Shown here in pieces: positions 26,588 through 35,677 of a DNA stretch of 64,000 nt. Origin of the DNA: an uncultured Bacteroidota bacterium (lineage in GTDB: Bacteria > Bacteroidota > Bacteroidia > Chitinophagales > Chitinophagaceae). Each line of letters opens with the position of its first letter. Position 1 is the stretch's first letter. The DNA is taken from positions 1 through 64,000 of the forward strand of contig CAIMDZ010000102.1 of NCBI GenBank assembly GCA_903839875.1. Reading direction: 5' to 3'. A program made the translations under genes and the position numbers. The notes below the pieces were generated by a model. That model searched no databases. It saw nothing but the letters and a program-made list of their open reading frames with translations, and was not told the origin of the DNA.

Positions 26588-29404
26588 CTATTGTTCAATT
26601 ACCAGGTGGAATACTTTATTCTCTGAACCTGAACGCAGGCTTAAAATATACATACCGTTAGCAAGTGTATTGCTGGTCTGTATCCTTTCGTTCAGTTCAC
26701 CATTATGTGTCAATACTTTGCTGGTATAAACAACCTGGCCAAGCATATCAGTTACCTCAACTGAAATTTCTTCGTCTGTTGTAGTCCCCAAAGTACCTTT
26801 CAGCATAAATGTTCCCTTGTTAGGATTTGGAACAAGCCTTATATCGCTGCCTGACAGCGAAACAGGCTGCACACCTACATTCGAGATATGAACCGTTAAA
26901 GAACCGGATCCAACATTACCTGCGCAACCGCCACCACTCACTATACTGCAGGAAACATCATCTCCATTGTTCAGTGCGCTTGTAGTATAGGTTTGATTAG
27001 TAGCTGTCGGAACCTGGATTCCGTTAACACTCCACTGATACGCAGGAGCAGCTCCGGCGCCGGTAACATTTGCTGTAAAGGTTACCGGTTGCCCTGCAAA
27101 AATATTAGTTGAAGGCGAAGCAGTAACAGTAACCGTTGGCGTCGTTGAAACGTCAACTATCATATTAATATGGCTGCTGACGCCTGAACTTGTAAGGCGG
27201 CAATGATAATTGCTGGTCATGATGCAATAAATGTCATCGCCATTTGCAGGGGCATAGCTGAAGTTAGCAGTTGTTCCTATGTTCGAACCATTCTTTATCC
27301 ATGAATAAACAGGTGTTGGGCCTCCGAATGAAGGAGTAGCTGTGTAGTTCACCGTTGTACCCTGGCATACTTCATTTCCGGGGAAAGCTGCAATACTTAC
27401 AGCCGGAGTACCCTGTGGTAGCACATTAAGCGTAACAGACCTGTTTACGGTAGCAGGTGAAGCGCAAAGTGCATTACTTGTAAGGGTCACTGTCAGTACA
27501 TCGCCGTTTAATGGTATATAGCTGTAGTTATTGCTAAATCCTGCTATCACTCCATTCACCTTCCATTGGTAAACAGGAGGAGTACCGCCATTCGTAGCAA
27601 CAGCCGTGAAGGTTGTGAATGTACCCGAACATATTGTGTCTCCTGCCGGAGTAGAAATATTTACAATTGGTGTAACAGAAGGATTTACGGTTACTATGGC
27701 ATTTCCTGCCATTGGCATTGTACACCCTGTAGTATTATCTGTAGCTATTACGGTATAGGTAGCGCCGGTTGTAATGATACCCATATCCAGGATACCTCCT
27801 GTTCCTGCTACCGGGCTGCCAACTGCTGTAAACCCGTTAAATAACTGGTAATTCACACCTGAATTAGAACCATTTAATCCAACATGAACACCGCCTGTGC
27901 CTGAACAGAAACTGCCGCCGCCCGTTACTGCAAATACTGCAGGTGGTGTATTTATTATTACAGGAACACTGCCCGACATATTGCCCGTACATCCATTAAT
28001 ATTGTTAGTTCCTACAACTGTATAAGTACCCGCTGTTGTTTGTAAACCAAAGTCAATTGCCGGTCCGGAACCTGTCATCCCCGTCCCTATTATGGTAGAA
28101 CCATTGTATAAGAGGTAAGTCACATCAGCTTGTGAACCGCTGATACCTACATGAAGTCCAGGTCCGCCGGGGCAATAATTACCTCCGCCTATTACTGAAT
28201 AGGCAGTTGGTGATGGATTGATACCTACTGTCACTGTTCCCAGCATATTCCTGGTGCAGGTTGTTGATGGGTTAGTGGCAATTACCGTGTAAGTTCCTGC
28301 TGAGGTTAATAATCCGAAGTCTATGCCAAGTCCTGTTCCGGCAACAGGAGCTCCTGCAGCAAGTGAACCTACATATAACTGATAGTTAACTCCGCTTTGC
28401 GAACCGCTCAAACCTACATGAACCCCTGAGCCACTTGCACAATAGGTACCACCGCCTGTAATTGTATAAACATACGGTAGTGAATTCATAACAACAGTTG
28501 CTACACCCGACATATTATTTACGCAGGTTGTAGCAGGGTTGTTAGCTATTACCGTATAAGCCCCTGTTGCACTTCTGATACCAAAACTAATTGCTGATCC
28601 TGTACCACTTACCGGGCTTCCTGTTGGCGTGCCATCAAGATACAACTGGTACATAACCCCTGCGTAAGAACCACTCAAACCAACCGGAACACCAGCCGTT
28701 CCGTTACAATAACCGCCACCGCCGGTCATAGAGTAGGCAATTGGCAATGGATCAATTACTACTGTAACACTGCTGGCCATATTATGTGTGCACGATGTGC
28801 TTGCGTTAATGGCAACTGCTGTATACATGCCGGCTGCTAACTGAGCGCCGAAATGTACTGATGTCCCTGTACCTGGTAGAGGGCTGCCTACTGCTGTTCC
28901 GGCAAGGTATAACTGGTAGTTAACGCCAACTTCAGAGCCCGACAGATAAACATCCACACCGGTACCACCTATGCAATAATTGCTGCTGGTACTGGTAACA
29001 TTATAAACATTTGGTAGTGGGTTGATACCAACAGAAACACTTCCGGTCATGTTATTTACACACATGGTACTTGTATTGGTAGCTACAACTGTATAGTTAC
29101 CTGCTGCTGTCTGTAATCCGAAATCAAGTCCGAAACCTGTACCTGCCATTGGTGCGCCAACCATTCCGAAGCCGGCCCTGTATAATTGGTAGCTGATACC
29201 TGTATTCGATCCGCTAAGCATTACGTGAACACCTGTTCCGCCTGTGCAATAGTTACCACCTCCCGACACCGTATATGCAACTGGTAAAGCATTAATGCCA
29301 ACAGATACACTGCCGGTCATACTGTTTGTGCAGGCTGTGCCTGTATTTGTTGCAACAACTGTATAAGTGCCTGCTACTGTTTGCAAACCGAAATCTATAA
29401 TCAA
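26588..29404 (-). CDS. C-terminal part of split giant T9SS-A adhesin
   Basis: This frame continues, without a shift, from the 1947-codon ORF beyond an in-frame TGA at 29441-29443. The tracked start is a TTG inside a repeat (GTGLIIDFGL), not a real start, and no signal peptide precedes it. The part contains the rest of repeat 14 and repeats 15-20 of the ~83-residue GGGxYC unit. Three or four PKD/Ig-like domains follow (about 560-850, for example PVYQWKVNG and PAYQWSVNG). It ends in a T9SS type A signal with LVPNPNKGTFMLKG and GMYILSLRSGSENKVFHL. If the stop is real, this half is not expressed alone. If the stop is an error, it is the C terminus of a ~2,900-residue protein. Confidence 0.8.
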   Translation of the reverse strand: MIIDFGLQTVAGTYTVVATNTGTACTNSMTGSVSVGINALPVAYTVSGGGNYCTGGTGVHVMLSGSNTGISYQLYRAGFGMVGAPMAGTGFGLDFGLQTAAGNYTVVATNTSTMCVNNMTGSVSVGINPLPNVYNVTSTSSNYCIGGTGVDVYLSGSEVGVNYQLYLAGTAVGSPLPGTGTSVHFGAQLAAGMYTAVAINASTSCTHNMASSVTVVIDPLPIAYSMTGGGGYCNGTAGVPVGLSGSYAGVMYQLYLDGTPTGSPVSGTGSAISFGIRSATGAYTVIANNPATTCVNNMSGVATVVMNSLPYVYTITGGGTYCASGSGVHVGLSGSQSGVNYQLYVGSLAAGAPVAGTGLGIDFGLLTSAGTYTVIATNPSTTCTRNMLGTVTVGINPSPTAYSVIGGGNYCPGGPGLHVGISGSQADVTYLLYNGSTIIGTGMTGSGPAIDFGLQTTAGTYTVVGTNNINGCTGNMSGSVPVIINTPPAVFAVTGGGSFCSGTGGVHVGLNGSNSGVNYQLFNGFTAVGSPVAGTGGILDMGIITTGATYTVIATDNTTGCTMPMAGNAIVTVNPSVTPIVNISTPAGDTICSGTFTTFTAVATNGGTPPVYQWKVNGVIAGFSNNYSYIPLNGDVLTVTLTSNALCASPATVNRSVTLNVLPQGTPAVSIAAFPGNEVCQGTTVNYTATPSFGGPTPVYSWIKNGSNIGTTANFSYAPANGDDIYCIMTSNYHCRLTSSGVSSHINMIVDVSTTPTVTVTASPSTNIFAGQPVTFTANVTGAGAAPAYQWSVNGIQVPTATNQTYTTSALNNGDDVSCSIVSGGGCAGNVGSGSLTVHISNVGVQPVSLSGSDIRLVPNPNKGTFMLKGTLGTTTDEEISVEVTDMLGQVVYTSKVLTHNGELNERIQTSNTLANGMYILSLRSGSENKVFHLVIEQ

Positions 29405-32400
29405 GCCGGTACCTGCCCAGGGAGCGCCTATTGCAGTAAGTCACCTGAATAATTGGTAATTAATACCAACCGTAGATCCGCTAAGCATTACATGCACACC
29501 TGTTCCGCCTGTACAATAATTTCCGCCACCGGTTACTGTAAAAACAATTGGCAATGGATTAACTGTAATTAATGAGCTTCCGGTCATATTATTGCTGCAG
29601 GTAGTAGTAGAACTAAGGGCTATTACTGTATAGGTTCCTCCTGCAGTTTTCAATCCGAAATCAAGAGCGCTGCCCGTACCTGTCATTGGAGAGCCTGCCG
29701 GTATACCTGAGAGGCTTAACTGGTAACTGATTCCAGGGTCCGATCCGTCAAGACCAATGTGAACGCCTGTTCCACCTGCACAATAACTGCCACCACCGGT
29801 AACGTTATAGGAGGTTGGTAAAGCGCTGATAGTAACAATGGCGCTGCCATTCATGTTATTCGAACAGAAAGTTGTTCCGCTGGTTGCAATTACTGTATAA
29901 GTTCCGGTTAATTCAAGACCAAAGTCTATTACAAGACCTGTCCCTGCAATTGTAGTGCCGGCCGGCCCGGTAGTATTATATAATTGGTAGCTTGTACCCA
30001 GGTCTGATCCGCTTAATCCAACATGAACGCCTGCGCCGCCGGGGCAATAATTTCCGGTACCGGTAACGTTAAATGCTGCCGGTAATGACGAAATCCCTAC
30101 GGCTACACTGCCTGTCATACCTGCCGAACAACCTGTGACCGCATCTGTTGCAACAACAGTATACGTGCCGGGCGCTGTTTGCAGACCAAAGTCAATGATA
30201 AGTCCGGTTCCCGGGATTACAGGTCCTATTGTAGAGCTGCCATTAAATAACTGGTAGTTGATGCCTGTTTCTGATCCGTTAATATAAACATGTACACCTG
30301 TGCCGCCGGGGCAATAATTACCACCGCCGGTAACTAAATGAAGTACCGGGAGTGGATTAATATTAACATTAGTGCTTCCACCCATGTTTGTGGTGCAACC
30401 TGTTACAGTATTGGTGGCAATAATATTATACGTTCCTACTGAGGTCTGCATGCCGAAATCAAGTGAAGACCCTGTTCCTACCAATGGAGGACCTACAAGG
30501 GAACTCCCTAAATAAAGCTGGTAGTTTGTTCCAACCGCTGATCCGCTTAGTCCTATATCAACTCCGGGTGTTCCAAAACAATAATTTCCGCCACCTGTGA
30601 GTAAAAAGATTGCAGGCAACGGATTAATACTAACAACTGCACTGCCGGCCATTGTGTTGGTACATGAGGTAGCGGTATTGGTAGCAACGATCGTATACGT
30701 TCCGGGAGCGGTACGTAAACCAAAATCAAGAGCTGCACCAGTACCTGACATAGGCAAGGTTACCGGCAAACCTGAATTGTAAAGCACATAACCGATGCCG
30801 GGTGTGGAAGCGCTAAGTCCGATATGCACGCCTGTGCCGCCGGTACAATAACTGCCGCCGCCTGTTACATTAAATGCCGTTGGTAGCGGGTTCACCCCTA
30901 CAACAACACTGCCTGACATTGTGTTGGAACATCCAGTAACTGTATTGGTAGCTATAACAGTGTAGGTTCCGGCAACTGTCTGAGGGCCGAAACTAATGGA
31001 TGTACCGGATCCTGGTATTGCAGTACCTATAGGCGTTGAACCGTTAATTAATTGATAACTTACGCCGATAGTTGATGTGTTCAAACCTACAACTGATCCG
31101 GAACTGCCTGCGCAATAACCGCCGCCGCCTGTAACATTATAAGCGGTTGGCAAGGGGTTAACAGTAACAACAACACTTCCGGTCATGTTGCCTGAACATC
31201 CTGTAGTTGTATTGATGCCCACAACTGTATAGGTACCCGCTACAGTTCTTAATCCAAAATCAATGGCCGATCCTGTACCGGCAACTGGTGAACCAGACAG
31301 ACTGGTACCGCTGATATACAACTGGTAACTGACTCCGGTAATGGAACCACTGACGCCAATATGCACGCCTGTACCGCCTGCACAATAACCGCCACCGCCT
31401 GTTACTGCAGATGCCGGTGGTAACGGATTAATGTTAACCGATGCACTGCTACTCATTATGTTTGTGCAGCTTGTTGTTGGATTGGTTGCAACTACGGTAT
31501 ACGAACCTGCCGCGGTTTTCAATCCGAAATCAAGTCCGAATCCTGTACCTGCTACAAAGGTCCCGGATGGTGAACTGCCTGCAAATAACTGATAATTTAC
31601 GCCTGTTGTGGAGCTTGTTGTTCCTATATGAACACCTGTTCCACCCGCGCAATAACTTCCGCCACCTGTAACTGCGAAAATAACAGGCAATGGATTGATA
31701 CTAACAGTTACGCCACCGGTCATTGTTGAAATACATCCTGTTATGCTGTTTGTTGCAGTTATGCTATAAAAACCCGCAGCTGTTTCTAATCCGAAATCAA
31801 TGGCAGAACCGGTTCCTGCTGACGCGCTCCACAGTGAGGATCCATTATACAACTGGTAAATAATTCCGGGTTCTGAAGAGTTAAGTCCGACATGAACACC
31901 TGACCCGCCTGAACAATATCCTCCGCCACCGGTAACGGTATAGAGATTAGGTAATGGATTGGTGGAAACTGATGCGCTTCCACTCATATTCATTGTGCAA
32001 CCGGTGGTCGCATTGGTTGCGGAAATGGTATAAGAACCAACAATGGTAAATAATCCGAAATCAAGCGAAACTCCTGTACCGGCTATTGGAGCGCCAACAG
32101 CAGTTGTGCCACGGTAAATCTGGTAATTAACACCAACGGTGGAAGCATTAAGCCCGATATGAACACCAGTACCTCCAACACAATATGCACCACCACCTGT
32201 TACATTAAATACCGTTGGTAAAACATTCACAACAACTGTTGCGGAACCCGCCATAGTACTAATACAACCTGTGGTTGTATTGGTAGCAACTACAGTGTAG
32301 CTTCCGCCTGCAGTTATTGGGGATACAAATGAGAATGCTGACCCTGTACCGGATACAACTGCACCGGAAACCGGTGATCCGCCAAAATATAACTGGTAGC

Positions 32401-33025
32401 TAACACCAGCATCTGAACCACTTAATCCTACAGTAACTCCGGAACCTCCTGAACAATATGCCCCCCCTCCTGTCACACTGTAAACAGTAGGTAAAAGATT
32501 GGTACTTATTGTAACACTGCCGCTCATATTATTCACACAGCCTGTTGTTGTATTGGTTGCAAATACGGTATAAGTACCGGTTGCTGTTAACAACCCAAAA
32601 TCAAGCGCAGCGCCTGTTCCGGAAACGGGGGAACCAATGGCGGTCGTCCCGTTAAATAACTGGTAATTGACGCCTATAGTTGACGTACCTAACCCAACAT
32701 GCACACCTGTTCCGCCAGTGCAATAACTGCCACCGCCGGTAACTGAAAATGCAGTAGGTAACGGGTTAATAACAACTGTGGCAGATCCGGTCATTGTAGT
32801 TGCACATGCGCTGCCGGGGTTGGCAATAACAGAATAGGTTCCCGCAGTTGCCATTGGTGGAAAACTGAAACCATAGCCTACGCCTGAGATTGCTGTACCT
32901 GCCAATGCAGATCCATTAAATAAACGATAGCTGACTCCTGCATCTGATCCCGACAATCCGATACTTACCCCTGTGCCTCCGGCGCAATATCCGCCACCAC
33001 CGGTAACCGTATATACATTTGGAGT
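27690..33025 (-). repeat. Array of 20 ~83-residue coding repeats
   Basis: Twenty tandem coding repeats of about 250 bases each. The unit reads roughly VTGGGxYCxGGTGVHVGL, then SGSxxGVxYQLY, then GTGxxLDFGL, AGTYTVxATN and TGCxxxMxGS, with two cysteines per unit. Copies vary at the protein level and are not identical in DNA, so the array is old enough to have diverged. Boundaries are approximate. The TGA stop falls in copy 14. Confidence 0.8.
29441..29443 (-). other. In-frame TGA splitting the giant adhesin
   Basis: The frame reads NYQLFR-TGA-LTAIGAPWAGTG. In the other repeats the stop position corresponds to the Gly of the LFxG or LYxG turn. TGA differs from GGA by one base, so a single G-to-T change explains it. 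No frame change occurs. Confidence 0.85.
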
Positions 33026-35284
33026 TCCTGTAACCCCGAATACAGCGGTTGCTATACAACCTGTGGAAGCCACGGTATAAGTAATAGTGGAGACTCCTGA
33101 TCCAATACTTGTAGCTACGCCGGAAATTGAACCAATAGTGGCTACCCCGGTATTACTGCTCGACCACGTTCCGCCAGGGGTGGCATCAGTTAAGGAGGAG
33201 GTAATACCTGTAGCACAAACACCAAGCACACCAAGTATAGGTGCCATGCTATTGACTGTCATAGTTTGGGTTGCGGAACATCCTGCAGCAGATGTATAAG
33301 AGATAACTGGATTCCCTCCTGCTATACCAGTAACAACCCCCGAAGAGGAACCCACGGTAGCTAAAGAAGTATTACTGCTGCTCCACGTACCGCCTGTAGT
33401 AGCATCACCTAATGCTGTAGTAAAGCCTGGACAAACACTTGATGTTCCGGTTATGGAAGCTGGACTCGCGTTAACTGTTACTGGTAGTGTTGAAATACAA
33501 CCACCCGGCAGTGTGTAAGTAATAGTTGCTGTTCCAGACGTAAGCCCGGTAACAAGGCCCGTTGACGAACCCACAGAAGCTTGCGCCGGATTACTGCTGC
33601 TCCATGTACCGCCTGAAGTCGAATGAGTGAATGGGGTGGCATTGCCTATGCAAACGATTGATGTACCGGTAATGGCTGCGATTGGTACAACGGTAACCGT
33701 AGCAATGGAAGTTGCTCCACCTATGGTGTAAGTAATTATGGATGTTCCGCCTGATAATCCGGTAACTATACCGGAAATGGAACCAATAGCTGCAACTGTC
33801 GGGCTGCCGCTGCTCCATGTACCACCGGAAATAGAGTCTGTTAATGTTGATGATAAACCCGGGCATACACTAAGGTTTCCTGATATGCCGCCCATAATAC
33901 CGAAAATATAGTCTCCTGCTAATGAAGCCAGGGGCACGCCTGTAGTGGTAGCGGAAGTAGTGGGAGATGTGTTATTGGTTGTTTGATAAGGCCCAAGCCA
34001 TGAAGAAGCTGAATAATTCCGGGTAACAAATCCGCTGTTACCTGCCCCGCCGAGAATATCGCCTGAAGGATACGTGGCCAACGGAATTACGGTAGCGGGT
34101 CCTGCGGCTCCTGAATTGGTTATGGTCCAGTAATCGTTTACCATCTGACCACCTCGTAACCCTGATGTACCCACCGAAGCGTGCAATCCATGTGTAACGG
34201 CAACTCCGAGACTCCCGGAGCTACCGGAAGAGCTAAGTGTCAGCTGCATTGGCGTATATGTCGTACTATAGCCTACTTCATAGTTAATGGCTGAATTCCC
34301 GGAAATAGTTTTCATTAAAGTTCCTATTACATAGTTGGAGGACCCTGCCCCGCTTATCGCTGTTGATACGCCCGGAATAGTAAGAGAATTACTCCCTGTA
34401 TTGAGGTTACCCGCAATAAAAGTAAGAGCGCCGGTAGTATTGGTATTGGCAGTGCTTTGTGAAAGTGTAACGCCGGCAGCGTTATTGATAATAAGCTTAG
34501 CGGGAGATACAAGCGATGCGGGCATCAATGAGCCGGTAACCTGTGCTGCAGTGCCGGTAAATCCATAAGTGGCGCCGGTAGCAAAAGTAGTTCCGCCTGT
34601 TGATACAATAGCTGAATTAACACCGCCTGCCATGCCGGTATAAAGTGTAGCGCCACTGTTTAAGACAAAAGGACATGAGCCGCCAAAAGAATAAGTACCG
34701 CAATCAAGAGTACCGCTAATTGAAAATGTAGAGGATGATGTATTCCAGGTATTATTGGCAGTAAACGCTACCGTAACACCTGTATTAACATACATGTAAG
34801 TATAATTGCCGGAGCCTGTGGTTGTCATGGTACAATGTTGCGGGCTCGAAAGCGAAGATGCAGTATTGGTAAAGTAAAAATAATTCCATGATGGCGGATT
34901 CGTCATAACTGACGTACCTGAAGCACTAAAATCACCGCTGACATAAAAATAATTAGCAGTTTCACCATAAAGATTAGTAGAGCCTGTAAGGGAGAGATTA
35001 TAACAATTTATGGTACCGAAATAGTCATAAAATGTGACACTGCTTAATTGTAGAGTAGTGCCTGTGCCTAACGTCCATGTGCCACTGCCGCCGCTCATGT
35101 TCGTCTGCATGATAAAAACATCTCCGGAGGTAGTGAAGTTTGTGGGTGACGATCCCGTTCCGGTGCTGACACTATTCCAGTTCGATGTACTGGAAGGGTC
35201 TCCTGTACCTTGGGAATACCACGTTGTTGCAAAGCCTGTAACATGAAGGCTGATAAGGACGAATAAAAAATAAATTTTCTTCAT
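29441..35284 (-). CDS. N-terminal part of split giant T9SS-A adhesin
   Basis: 1947 codons from a good ATG with a signal peptide (1-19). Next is a Thr/Ser/Gly-rich beta-helix-like region (about 20-470, with short strand repeats such as GTLDCGTYSFGG). Four Big_2-like Ig domains follow (about 470-755, GGTWSSxxPxxA motifs). Then come repeats 1-14 of the ~83-residue GGGxYC unit. The ORF stops abruptly inside repeat 14 at NYQLFR, with no sorting signal. It should therefore be read together with the downstream part as one 8.7-kb gene. As truncated, the product would reach the periplasm but lack the T9SS signal. The likely role is a very long surface adhesin or matrix protein; the ligand is unknown. 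Confidence 0.85.
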   Translation of the reverse strand: MKKIYFLFVLISLHVTGFATTWYSQGTGDPSSTSNWNSVSTGTGSSPTNFTTSGDVFIMQTNMSGGSGTWTLGTGTTLQLSSVTFYDYFGTINCYNLSLTGSTNLYGETANYFYVSGDFSASGTSVMTNPPSWNYFYFTNTASSLSSPQHCTMTTTGSGNYTYMYVNTGVTVAFTANNTWNTSSSTFSISGTLDCGTYSFGGSCPFVLNSGATLYTGMAGGVNSAIVSTGGTTFATGATYGFTGTAAQVTGSLMPASLVSPAKLIINNAAGVTLSQSTANTNTTGALTFIAGNLNTGSNSLTIPGVSTAISGAGSSNYVIGTLMKTISGNSAINYEVGYSTTYTPMQLTLSSSGSSGSLGVAVTHGLHASVGTSGLRGGQMVNDYWTITNSGAAGPATVIPLATYPSGDILGGAGNSGFVTRNYSASSWLGPYQTTNNTSPTTSATTTGVPLASLAGDYIFGIMGGISGNLSVCPGLSSTLTDSISGGTWSSGSPTVAAIGSISGIVTGLSGGTSIITYTIGGATSIATVTVVPIAAITGTSIVCIGNATPFTHSTSGGTWSSSNPAQASVGSSTGLVTGLTSGTATITYTLPGGCISTLPVTVNASPASITGTSSVCPGFTTALGDATTGGTWSSSNTSLATVGSSSGVVTGIAGGNPVISYTSAAGCSATQTMTVNSMAPILGVLGVCATGITSSLTDATPGGTWSSSNTGVATIGSISGVATSIGSGVSTITYTVASTGCIATAVFGVTGTPNVYTVTGGGGYCAGGTGVSIGLSGSDAGVSYRLFNGSALAGTAISGVGYGFSFPPMATAGTYSVIANPGSACATTMTGSATVVINPLPTAFSVTGGGSYCTGGTGVHVGLGTSTIGVNYQLFNGTTAIGSPVSGTGAALDFGLLTATGTYTVFATNTTTGCVNNMSGSVTISTNLLPTVYSVTGGGAYCSGGSGVTVGLSGSDAGVSYQLYFGGSPVSGAVVSGTGSAFSFVSPITAGGSYTVVATNTTTGCISTMAGSATVVVNVLPTVFNVTGGGAYCVGGTGVHIGLNASTVGVNYQIYRGTTAVGAPIAGTGVSLDFGLFTIVGSYTISATNATTGCTMNMSGSASVSTNPLPNLYTVTGGGGYCSGGSGVHVGLNSSEPGIIYQLYNGSSLWSASAGTGSAIDFGLETAAGFYSITATNSITGCISTMTGGVTVSINPLPVIFAVTGGGSYCAGGTGVHIGTTSSTTGVNYQLFAGSSPSGTFVAGTGFGLDFGLKTAAGSYTVVATNPTTSCTNIMSSSASVNINPLPPASAVTGGGGYCAGGTGVHIGVSGSITGVSYQLYISGTSLSGSPVAGTGSAIDFGLRTVAGTYTVVGINTTTGCSGNMTGSVVVTVNPLPTAYNVTGGGGYCAGSSGSVVGLNTSTIGVSYQLINGSTPIGTAIPGSGTSISFGPQTVAGTYTVIATNTVTGCSNTMSGSVVVGVNPLPTAFNVTGGGSYCTGGTGVHIGLSASTPGIGYVLYNSGLPVTLPMSGTGAALDFGLRTAPGTYTIVATNTATSCTNTMAGSAVVSINPLPAIFLLTGGGNYCFGTPGVDIGLSGSAVGTNYQLYLGSSLVGPPLVGTGSSLDFGMQTSVGTYNIIATNTVTGCTTNMGGSTNVNINPLPVLHLVTGGGNYCPGGTGVHVYINGSETGINYQLFNGSSTIGPVIPGTGLIIDFGLQTAPGTYTVVATDAVTGCSAGMTGSVAVGISSLPAAFNVTGTGNYCPGGAGVHVGLSGSDLGTSYQLYNTTGPAGTTIAGTGLVIDFGLELTGTYTVIATSGTTFCSNNMNGSAIVTISALPTSYNVTGGGSYCAGGTGVHIGLDGSDPGISYQLSLSGIPAGSPMTGTGSALDFGLKTAGGTYTVIALSSTTTCSNNMTGSSLITVNPLPIVFTVTGGGNYCTGGTGVHVMLSGSTVGINYQLFR

Positions 35285-35610
35285 AGAATAATTTTAAAAA
35301 ACAGTTAAATAATAGGATTCAAAGGGGTTTAAAAATACAATTATGCCACTAAAATATATAATATTTTTAAGCGTTATTAAAATCTGACAGCAAGATAATG
35401 AATTTTGACAATAAAAGAAAAAATCCACATGGTTTTTTACTAACAAAATTTAAAAACTACATATAACCATCTTTTAAATTAAATATAAAATAAATTTCCT
35501 GCAATTCTAATCGCCAAAAATAAAATAAAAATACTCATTAATTTACCTGCCTTAGTGAATAAGTTGCAGGTGAGGTAAAACTTCTTTTTTCTTTCTACCA
35601 TTTACTATTT
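35285..35610. other. AT-rich divergent region
   Basis: Between the giant adhesin gene (minus) and dnaX (plus). It is strongly AT-rich with no ORF or strong hairpin that I can support. It should contain both promoters. Confidence 0.4.
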
Positions 35611-35672
35611 ACTTTTGACTTTAGACCCTGCCTACCGGCAGGCAGGTTTCGACTAAGGACTTCCGACTAAAG
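35611..35672. repeat. GACTTTAGAC-type leader repeat with GC palindrome
   Basis: ACTTTTGACTTTAGAC is followed by the near-palindrome CCTGCCTACCGGCAGGCAGG (35627-35646) and then GACTAAGGACTTCCGACTAA, ending five bases before the dnaX ATG. Similar GACTTTAGACTT strings occur at about 24199-24232, 38064-38080 and 45181-45215. Related GC palindromes occur near 55.74 kb and 63.83 kb. Confidence 0.55.
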
Positions 35673-35677
35673 AATTA

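Noticed and set aside
29402-29443. UGA recoded as glycine (as in some candidate phyla)
   Set aside because: Many genes here use TGA as their normal stop, including osmotic, housekeeping and unknown genes, and the lineage marks are Bacteroidota.
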